Shown here piece after piece: positions 1 through 4,526 of a stretch of 7,107 nt of DNA. The DNA comes from Actinomycetota bacterium (GTDB lineage Bacteria; Actinomycetota; Acidimicrobiia; Acidimicrobiales; Ilumatobacteraceae), in assembly GCA_005787025.1 (NCBI GenBank), contig SYCH01000273.1:1-7107 (forward strand), read 5' to 3'. Both the position numbers and the translations under genes were made by a program. Under the pieces are notes generated by a model. The model was not told where the DNA came from. It ran no database searches and worked only from the letters and a program-made list of their open reading frames with translations. Position 1 is the stretch's first letter; each line of letters opens with the position of its first letter.

Positions 1-459
1 CTGGCCGTGGCCGCGGTGGGTGTCGTCAGCGCGGTCGTCGTGGTGCTCCTGTATCGCAAGCTTCTCTTCACCACCTTCGATCCCGAGGTGGCCGGCGTCA
101 GTGGCGTGAACGTGCCCGGCATGGAAGCGGTTCTCATGATCCTGCTGTCGGCCACCATCCTGGTGACGGTGCGCGTGATCGGGGTGTTGTTGATCTCGGC
201 CCTGCTCGTGCTTCCGGCGGTCACCGCGCGTCTGCTCACGAATTCGTTCGGACGGATGTTGTGGTTGTCGCCGGTGTTGGGTGCGGTGTTCGGCGGTGTG
301 GGAATGTATGCCAGTTGGTACGCCGACGTCCCGAGCGGCGCGGTCATCATCATCGCCGGAACCATCGTGTTCATCGCGGTGTACACCGCCGCGGGCGTTC
401 GTCGTCGTGCGCGCGTGGCCGGCATGGACCACCACGGTCCGTCACTGCGGTCCGCCTGA
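1..459 (+). CDS. Metal-ion ABC transporter permease (ABC-3 family), C-terminal part
   Basis: This is the 3' part of a membrane permease that would form the Zn/Mn/Fe channel of an ABC importer, working with an ATPase and a binding protein that are not in the window. The frame is open from base 1 and ends in TGA at 457-459, so the start lies upstream. About 152 residues are visible. Family-typical stretches are YRKLLFTTFDPEVAGVSGV, then the hydrophobic run EAVLMILLSATILV and VIGVLLISALLVLPAVTARLL. Two more membrane segments follow, around LSPVLGAVFGGVGMYASW and AVIIIAGTIVFIAVYTA, and then a basic cytoplasmic tail. The exact metal cannot be told from this part. The last 86 coding bases (370-455) recur at 2211-2296 with only silent changes, so this 3' end may have been replaced when the adjacent insert arrived. 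The family call is firm; the specificity is unknown. Confidence 0.9.
   Translation: MAVAAVGVVSAVVVVLLYRKLLFTTFDPEVAGVSGVNVPGMEAVLMILLSATILVTVRVIGVLLISALLVLPAVTARLLTNSFGRMLWLSPVLGAVFGGVGMYASWYADVPSGAVIIIAGTIVFIAVYTAAGVRRRARVAGMDHHGPSLRSA
370..455 (+). repeat. Direct repeat copy 1 (left boundary of insert, attL-like)
   Basis: These 86 bases match 2211-2296 in the same orientation, with two mismatches (378 G versus 2219 C, and 438 T versus 2279 C). The copies lie 1,841 bases apart. This copy is the 3' end of the intact permease frame and is followed by CC-TGA-type coding and stop bases. The match breaks off at 369 on the left and at 456 on the right. Both mismatches fall at third codon positions of the permease frame and are silent. 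Confidence 0.93.
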
Positions 460-464
460 CAAAT

Positions 465-479
465 TTCCGTGTAACGGAA
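465..479 (-). terminator. Small inverted repeat after the lipoprotein gene, possible weak terminator
   Basis: TTCCGT-GTA-ACGGAA is a perfect 6-bp stem with a 3-base loop. It lies 7 bases past the lipoprotein stop and 5 bases past the permease stop, between the two convergent genes. Read on the minus strand it is followed by AATTTG, only a poor T-tract, so terminator function is weakly supported. It also lies 9 bases from the edge of repeat copy 1 and could instead be a protein-binding site of the insert. Confidence 0.35.
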
Positions 480-486
480 TCAAAGT

Positions 487-840
487 TCAGCAATCGTCGT
501 GGCGGGCCAAATTCTGCGGGCCCCAGTTTCCGAGCGGGCACGTGGACTCCAAAGGTACCCACATCTCACCGGCGACGATGAGAGCTCGTTCTCCGAGTGG
601 GGCCGACAATTCGACCGTGACACCGCCGGCGCAGTCTCCGTCGATTGATGTTCCCTCGAGCTCGCTCACCGAAACGACGTCGTTCGTTTCCTCCACTTCG
701 ATGCTCAGATCATCGGCGCAAGATGTGGTGAAGCTCAACAGATGGTCGTTCTCGCCGATCGTGGCGGCCAGTAGTTCGACATTCGGCTCGTGGGCGCAGC
801 CTGCCACGACAACCAATACTGCCAGTATGTAGAACAACAT
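487..840 (-). CDS. Small secreted lipoprotein of unknown function
   Basis: A predicted lipoprotein of 117 residues, function not recognised. It opens with MLFYILAVLVVVAGC: a short hydrophobic segment and a lipobox (VAGC) with the lipidated Cys at residue 15, so the mature 103-residue protein should be anchored outside the membrane. The mature part is acidic and has Cys41, Cys70, Cys101 and Cys117. The stretch between Cys41 and Cys70 ends in GDCAGGVTVELSAPLGER. This recalls a pattern in small actinobacterial lipoproteins (Cys...GDC...V.L..PLG.R), but the family has no known role. The ATG at 840 is preferred because it gives the signal peptide and has GAGAGAG 9 bases upstream; a longer frame to 963 adds 41 residues that spoil the signal and overlap the protease gene. 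It begins 44 bases after the protease stop on the same strand, so the two are probably one transcript. Confidence 0.75.
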   Translation of the reverse strand: MLFYILAVLVVVAGCAHEPNVELLAATIGENDHLLSFTTSCADDLSIEVEETNDVVSVSELEGTSIDGDCAGGVTVELSAPLGERALIVAGEMWVPLESTCPLGNWGPQNLARHDDC

Positions 841-847
841 GGGGTTC

Positions 848-861
848 GACTCTCTCGAGTC
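848..861 (-). promoter_or_regulatory. RBS of lipoprotein gene inside a small hairpin
   Basis: On the minus strand GACTC-GAGA-GAGTC is a perfect 5-bp stem closed by a GNRA-type GAGA loop. It ends 7 bases before the ATG. The Shine-Dalgarno-like GAGAGAG covers the loop and the 3' arm, so the hairpin could mask it. The stem is short, and regulation is inference. Confidence 0.4.
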
Positions 862-884
862 ACGTCCTGAAAGCGAAATGTCAG

Positions 885-1985
885 TCATTGGGTTCTGATG
901 ATGCCGCCAAAGGCGAGATTGAAGTTGCTTGCCCGTGTGAAAACATCTTTGGCTCCCCACCAAAACTTCTCTCCCTGGTGAATGCTATACGCGTAGGTCG
1001 ACGCGAACCACGGACCGCCGGAATCTCCGGGTCCTGCCTCGTTGGTGTTCATCATGGTCAAGTTGCAGACCGGAATACCTTGGACTGTCTTGCAGTGGCC
1101 TTGTGCGTAGGTCTCCGAGCATTCTCTTCCTGAATGCGCCCCGTAGCGACACAATTGAATCCCATTGATCGGGGTGAGAACTCCCGAGATATCGATCAAG
1201 TTGTGGCTGGAGTTCACGTAAATGTCATCGGTCGATGTCGTACTGAACAGGTGGATCTGCATGTCGCCCAGGTCACCGATGTATTGAGCTGCTCTTGAGC
1301 CAATCTGAACCTCGGGTTGGCCGGACCAGTCCTCGTAGGTGAGGACGCTGTCGGGACAATGTCCGGCGGTGACCACGCCCAGTTGGGCCCCTTTCGCGAT
1401 ACCGAAACCGGTAGTGCACGCGAGTGACTCTCCGCCAAGAATCTCGAGTCGGCCGCCACCATTAACCGTATCGTCGCTACCGAGCGAGCCGTTGGTGGCA
1501 TGAACACTGATGTGGAAGTCCGTACGTCGCTCGATTCGGGCCTCAATCGACGTTGTGTTCAGGTCGTCGCCGGCGACCATGAAGATGAGTTCCTTCTCGT
1601 AAATGTCATATCCACCAGTTGCGTCTTCGATCCCAGGCAGAGTCAGGAGGTAGCTGAACGACTCGATCAACGCGGCGTTGATCGATCGTTCGGAGACGCC
1701 TAAGTTCTCTTCGAATTCCACTTTTGCGGTGGTTTCGCTGATCCGATTTGCGAGTCCAACGGGTGCGACCCCCCGAAAAGAAATGACCAAAGTTCCCTCT
1801 TCAAGACGCGCCGAAGCATATTCATCGGGGAAAACTCGGGCTACCTCGTTGGCGAGAAACACCAATCCGTTTTGGTTCTCGATGAACTCCGTCGGAACGC
1901 CGGTATCTCGCGACGCAACAACTGCGAATTCACGGTCCTCTTCAGAAGGCTGAAGGAGCAGATTGATCGTATCCACATCAACCAA
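885..1985 (-). CDS. Streptogrisin-like (S1E) serine protease, pro-region and catalytic domain; cut from its signal peptide by an in-frame TAG
   Basis: The body of a chymotrypsin-fold endopeptidase, 366 residues counted from the TTG at 1985; the frame is open back to 2006. Residues 1 to about 175 resemble the long pro-region of streptogrisin and alpha-lytic proteases, which normally assists folding outside the cell. The catalytic domain follows with CTTGFGI, then VTAGHC (His209), LGDMQIH (Asp241, the likely acid) and GPGDSGGPWF (Ser322). Cysteines suit three disulfides: 190-210, 279-289 and 298-307; the LCRYGAHSGREC segment is typical of S1E. No signal peptide or ribosome-binding site precedes the TTG. 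The same frame upstream (2010-2093) encodes a good signal peptide, separated only by TAG at 2007-2009. The native gene was therefore probably 885-2093, now split by a nonsense change, a sequencing error or a readthrough codon. The lipoprotein gene follows on the same strand. The family is clear; whether a functional product is made is not. Confidence 0.8.
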   Translation of the reverse strand: MVDVDTINLLLQPSEEDREFAVVASRDTGVPTEFIENQNGLVFLANEVARVFPDEYASARLEEGTLVISFRGVAPVGLANRISETTAKVEFEENLGVSERSINAALIESFSYLLTLPGIEDATGGYDIYEKELIFMVAGDDLNTTSIEARIERRTDFHISVHATNGSLGSDDTVNGGGRLEILGGESLACTTGFGIAKGAQLGVVTAGHCPDSVLTYEDWSGQPEVQIGSRAAQYIGDLGDMQIHLFSTTSTDDIYVNSSHNLIDISGVLTPINGIQLCRYGAHSGRECSETYAQGHCKTVQGIPVCNLTMMNTNEAGPGDSGGPWFASTYAYSIHQGEKFWWGAKDVFTRASNFNLAFGGIIRTQ

Positions 1986-2006
1986 ATCGGCGGCCTGGCC
2001 GGACGC

Positions 2007-2093
2007 CTACGTTTGCGATGCGTTTGTTGCCGAGGAGGTGAACGCGAGGAGCAGTGAAACAGCAACGACGTGGTGCCCGGAGAATGAAGTCAT
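2007..2093 (-). pseudogene. Signal-peptide-coding 5' segment of the protease gene, ended by amber codon
   Basis: Starting at ATG 2093, 28 codons encode MTSFSGHH, a hydrophobic core VVAVSLLLAF, and then TSSATNA followed by SQT. The small residues suit signal peptidase I cleavage after the TNA. GAGGG lies 7 bases upstream of the ATG, a well-placed ribosome-binding site. Codon 29 is TAG (2009-2007), and the frame then continues without a further stop through the whole protease to 885. Changing this single codon, for example from CAG, would restore a 402-residue secreted preproprotease. As read, translation would release a 28-residue peptide. This is the authentic 5' end of the gene, so the split looks recent or deliberate and the gene does not look long decayed. 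Confidence 0.7.
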
Positions 2094-2100
2094 GTGCCAA

Positions 2101-2122
2101 CCCTCATTCGCGCAATGTAACA
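2101..2122 (-). promoter_or_regulatory. Possible promoter and RBS of the protease gene
   Basis: On the minus strand TGTTACATT resembles an extended -10 element (TGnTATAAT). Its hexamer TACATT is at 2119-2114, and GAGGG follows at 2105-2101 before the ATG at 2093. The region where the -35 should be (2142-2137, AGTCTT) matches the consensus poorly. It overlaps one of two AGTCTTCA repeats, so an activator might be needed. The RBS is well supported, the promoter only weakly. Confidence 0.35.
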
Positions 2123-2134
2123 CTGCTCCCGAGT

Positions 2135-2160
2135 TGAAGACTCCCAACAACATGAAGACT
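2135..2160 (-). repeat. Two direct copies of AGTCTTCA upstream of the protease gene
   Basis: The 8-mer AGTCTTCA (minus strand) occurs at 2160-2153 and 2142-2135, with starts 18 bases apart. It lies just upstream of and overlapping the putative -35 region. It could be a regulator site; two short copies could also be chance. Confidence 0.35.
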
Positions 2161-2189
2161 TCGTGGACTCGCAAAGTCGCCGTCAGATC

Positions 2190-2200
2190 GCACAATGTGC
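2190..2200. repeat. 11-bp palindrome near the right edge of the insert
   Basis: GCACA-A-TGTGC is a perfect inverted repeat around a central A. It lies 10 bases inside repeat copy 2. A wider version, TCGCACAATGTGCCAC (2188-2203), matches TCGCGCAATGTAACAC (2108-2123) at 13 of 16 positions, so it may be one of two related protein-binding sites. Confidence 0.45.
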
Positions 2201-2210
2201 CACGGGATGT

Positions 2211-2296
2211 TTCATCGCCGTGTACACCGCCGCGGGCGTTCGTCGTCGTGCGCGCGTGGCCGGCATGGACCACCACGGCCCGTCACTGCGGTCCGC
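2211..2296 (+). repeat. Direct repeat copy 2 (right boundary of insert, attR-like)
   Basis: Second copy of the 86-base repeat at 370-455, same orientation, two mismatches. Its last 14 bases (2283-2296) also encode the end of the minus-strand S51-like gene. This suggests that this copy keeps the ancestral junction between the permease gene and that gene. Confidence 0.93.
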
Positions 2297-2300
2297 GTAG
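2211..2300 (+). pseudogene. Orphan 3' fragment of the permease gene
   Basis: In the permease frame this stretch reads FIAVYTAAGVRRRARVAG and then MDHHGPSLRSA followed by TAG (2298-2300). This is the same peptide as the end of the permease at 370-459, whose stop is TGA. It has no start or upstream permease sequence. All differences from copy 1 are silent (GCC/GCG, GGC/GGT, GCG/GCC) apart from the swap of stop codon. It is best read as the displaced original 3' end of the permease gene. Confidence 0.85.
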
Positions 2301-3557
2301 CACCCATTCCACGCCCTGGGGCGTGTCGCGCACTTCCACGTCGACCGCCGCCAGACGATCACGGATGAGGTCGCTCAGGTCGTAGCGCTTGTCGGCGCGC
2401 ACCGCGGCCCGCAGTTCCAGCAGCACCCCGATGTAGGGCCCGATCACGTCGCGTGGATCGGCGAGTCCGCCCACGGCCGCGTCTCCCAGCCGAACGATCA
2501 TGGACCGCAACGCGGAGTGCGCGTTGTCCATGTCGGTGCTCTGCAGCGTGTCGGCCGACCAGTTGCGGATGGATGTCTCCAGGTCGAGGGTCGCCCGCGC
2601 GGCGTCACCGGCCCGTCCCGCGGCGAGGGCCTCGTCAAACGCTCGCAGGCAACGCTCGATGTCGCCGGCGAGCGACGCCGGAGCGTTCTGGTCGATCGAG
2701 TCGTCGTCACTCGTCGGTGCGATGGTCGTCGAAACCAAGGTCGACGACGAAGAACCGGACACCCGCCGCTGATCGCGGAGTTGATCGATGCTGATCACCG
2801 AACCCGACCGATAGACGACGGATTCCCCACGCACGCGCACGGTGATGGTGCCGTTGCCGATGATGCTGGCGGTGTTGGCATCCAGGTCGATTACGACGCC
2901 GGTGTGCTCGTCCACCCCGATGACGTGTGCGTCGTCGGGCAGTTGCTCTTCCAACACCCGCAATCGACGTTCACCCAGATAACAGAAACGGGTGTCGTGA
3001 TGACCGCCTTCGGCGTTGTCGTAATGGGGGATCACCGCGACGTTCAGACCGATCTCGCCCAACACGTCGAGCCCTTCGAGCCAGTAGGGCTCCTCGCCGA
3101 CCTTGTAGATCTCGTACACCGGCACGGTGAAACGGCCCAAGGTCAACGCCGCGGCCGATGCGAAGGTGACCGCACCACCGGTTCGCATCTTCGCGCGCAC
3201 GAGTTCGGGCACGGCCGTGCCTGCCCACTGCCGCAAGGCATAGGTCGGGCTGCCCGGTCCGGCGAACAGGTAGTTGGCACGACGGATGCGATCGAGACCC
3301 TGTTCGACGGTGAGCGGGTCCTCGTCGTGGAGTCGAGTGAGTCCGGCCACCTCGATGGGATGACCCACCGACTTGCGGAAGTACTCCACGGCGCGCCCCG
3401 CCAGCTCCGGCGCGTTCTCTTGGAAGCCGTACGGCGTGTCGAGAACCACGGCGTTGGGAGTTCCGGACAGTCGCGCGATGAGGTCGCGGTGCGGCTTCAT
3501 CATGGTCGGCGCGGTCTCGCCCGAGCCCATGATGGTGAGAAGTCGGGGCTGACTCAT
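2283..3557 (-). CDS. Peptidase S51 / cyanophycinase-like protein with CysRS C-terminal-like region
   Basis: A 424-residue, probably cytoplasmic protein. Residues 1 to about 260 resemble the S51/cyanophycinase branch of the class I glutamine-amidotransferase-like fold. They open with LLTIMGSGETAPTM and have LFAGPGSPTYALRQW (97-111). FASAAALTLG (132-141) contains Ser134 where the family has its SAGA nucleophile motif. VIPHYDN (175-181) supplies the candidate His177, and GVDEHTGVVID (214-224) matches the family's GIDExTA. Gly is replaced by Ala after the Ser, so peptidase activity is uncertain. A Ser/Thr/Asp-rich linker (265-292) leads to a helical region. Its end, LLELRAAVRADKRYDLSD then IRDRLAAVDVEVRDTPQGVEW, closely resembles the C-terminus of cysteinyl-tRNA synthetases; no synthetase catalytic part is present. 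The start ATG at 3557 overlaps the stop of the upstream hydrolase gene (ATGA), so the two are probably translationally coupled. The last codons overlap repeat copy 2. Substrate unknown. Confidence 0.85.
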   Translation of the reverse strand: MSQPRLLTIMGSGETAPTMMKPHRDLIARLSGTPNAVVLDTPYGFQENAPELAGRAVEYFRKSVGHPIEVAGLTRLHDEDPLTVEQGLDRIRRANYLFAGPGSPTYALRQWAGTAVPELVRAKMRTGGAVTFASAAALTLGRFTVPVYEIYKVGEEPYWLEGLDVLGEIGLNVAVIPHYDNAEGGHHDTRFCYLGERRLRVLEEQLPDDAHVIGVDEHTGVVIDLDANTASIIGNGTITVRVRGESVVYRSGSVISIDQLRDQRRVSGSSSSTLVSTTIAPTSDDDSIDQNAPASLAGDIERCLRAFDEALAAGRAGDAARATLDLETSIRNWSADTLQSTDMDNAHSALRSMIVRLGDAAVGGLADPRDVIGPYIGVLLELRAAVRADKRYDLSDLIRDRLAAVDVEVRDTPQGVEWVLRGPQ

Positions 3558-4447
3558 GACAGGAATCCGTTCTGGACGTTTTCGACGAGCACGTCCGCGC
3601 ATCGTTGCGGATGCTGGGCGTGCAGATCGTGGTGCGCGGGTCGGAACCAGTGCGCCCGTCCACGCTTTAAGCTGGCCACGGCTCGATCGATGGCCAGTTC
3701 CTTGTCGTTGGTCCAGGCGACGTCGCCCGAGTCGGCGGGAAGGAAGAGCACGGGGCGCTCGATGTGGGGAAACAATTCCGACGGACGGTGAGACCACAAC
3801 TCGCGCAGGATGCTCATGTGACGCTCGAAGATCAGATGTGGTCGGATCGTTCCGTCGTCGAGGAACTCGAAATTCGACAATGATCCGACGATTCCGGTTT
3901 CGGGCCAATCGCCGTTCGTGGCTCTGATCGCGCTCTCCAAACGGCTGGCGCGCATGCCGGCGAGACGTGGTGGTGCCATGCGATGCGCGCAGTCCTCCCA
4001 TTCGGGGAACAGGCGACCCAACTCGATGACGCCCCCGTCGACGGCCACCGCGCCGATCACCCGGTTCGGATGGCGATGACCGGCGTGCACGACGACGTTC
4101 CCGCCCCACGACTGCCCCACGAACACCGCGCGCTCGATTCCCAGATGGTCGAGGACTCCGTTGAGATCGCCACAGACCGTGTCGAAGTCGTAGCCGTCGT
4201 CGGGCTTGTCACTCAGACCGTGACCACGAAGGTCGATCGCGACGCTGGCGTAACCGGAACGGGCGAGAGCCTCTCCGACGCCGTCCCACATACGGGCATT
4301 CGACGCCAATCCATGGATCAGCAGGAAGACGGGGGAGTCGGAGCGTCGTTCGCCGCGTTGGATGGTGCGCAGGACCGGACCCTGTCCGGAGGGGACGCGT
4401 TCGATCACGGCGCCCTCGAGGGGAAAGCGTTCGCGTGACGAATTCAT
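3554..4447 (-). CDS. Alpha/beta hydrolase
   Basis: A 297-residue alpha/beta-hydrolase-fold enzyme with no signal peptide. LLIHGLASNARMW (43-54) is the oxyanion-loop HG motif. IDLRGHGLSDKP (71-82) is the typical strand-4 region. VGQSWGG (110-116) is the nucleophile elbow with Ser113. The acid is probably Asp239 or Asp242 after strand 7 (LFLPADSGD), and the base His273 or its neighbour His272 in PAHHDLHAQHP. Esters, epoxides, lactones or C-C bonds are all possible substrates, and the sequence does not decide. ATG 4447 was chosen because the fold begins soon after it; GAGGG lies 12 bases upstream. Longer readings toward 4819 run antisense through larE and are not credible. The gene starts divergently from larE across 79 bases and overlaps the next gene by 4 bases. 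Confidence 0.88.
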   Translation of the reverse strand: MNSSRERFPLEGAVIERVPSGQGPVLRTIQRGERRSDSPVFLLIHGLASNARMWDGVGEALARSGYASVAIDLRGHGLSDKPDDGYDFDTVCGDLNGVLDHLGIERAVFVGQSWGGNVVVHAGHRHPNRVIGAVAVDGGVIELGRLFPEWEDCAHRMAPPRLAGMRASRLESAIRATNGDWPETGIVGSLSNFEFLDDGTIRPHLIFERHMSILRELWSHRPSELFPHIERPVLFLPADSGDVAWTNDKELAIDRAVASLKRGRAHWFRPAHHDLHAQHPQRCADVLVENVQNGFLS

Positions 4448-4448
4448 G

Positions 4449-4500
4449 CCCCGAGTCTGCCCTCGATCGGGGATGTTTGCCCGAACGAGAGGTTGTTCGG
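4449..4500. promoter_or_regulatory. Inverted repeats in the divergent hydrolase/larE intergenic region
   Basis: The 79-base gap between the two divergent starts holds two dyads. CCCCGA (4449-4454) pairs with TCGGGG (4467-4472) across 12 bases. CCGAAC (4481-4486) pairs with GTTCGG (4495-4500) across 8 bases. Both divergent promoters must lie here or in the coding edges, but no convincing -35/-10 pair was found. The dyads are candidate operators. Confidence 0.35.
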
Positions 4501-4526
4501 TCTGCGATTCGTGGCACGATGGAGCC

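Larger units (their letters stand above)
456..2210. mobile_element. Putative inserted cassette with protease and lipoprotein, no integrase
   Basis: The segment between the two 86-base repeats holds two minus-strand genes and no recombinase or transposase. Lines sampled inside it (1681-1800) are about 52% GC. Lines sampled outside (3121-3180 and 5161-5220) are about 63-70%. It lies between the 3' end of a permease gene and a displaced copy of that same 3' end. This is the arrangement known for integrative elements that enter the 3' end of a gene and restore its reading frame. That it is or was mobile is inference. Homologous exchange with a related strain carrying these genes downstream of the permease would give a similar picture, and so would an assembly chimera. 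Confidence 0.55.

Noticed and set aside
841..963. Longer start for the lipoprotein at 963
   Set aside because: The extra 41 residues are not signal-like and overlap the protease C-terminus. The internal ATG at 840 gives a lipobox signal and an RBS.
456..2210. Insertion sequence or transposon explanation for the insert
   Set aside because: No transposase frame, no terminal inverted repeats matching each other, and the flanking duplication (86 bp) is far longer than a transposition target duplication.
2517..3791. Long plus-strand open frame of 424 codons opposite the S51-like and hydrolase genes
   Set aside because: Its translation has no recognisable domain and mirrors genes with clear family motifs on the other strand. 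Long antisense frames are expected at this GC content.
3558..4109. N-terminal extension of the S51-like gene back to 4109
   Set aside because: The added residues are Arg-rich and lie out of frame over the alpha/beta hydrolase gene. The ATG at 3557 gives a family-like start and a 4-base overlap.
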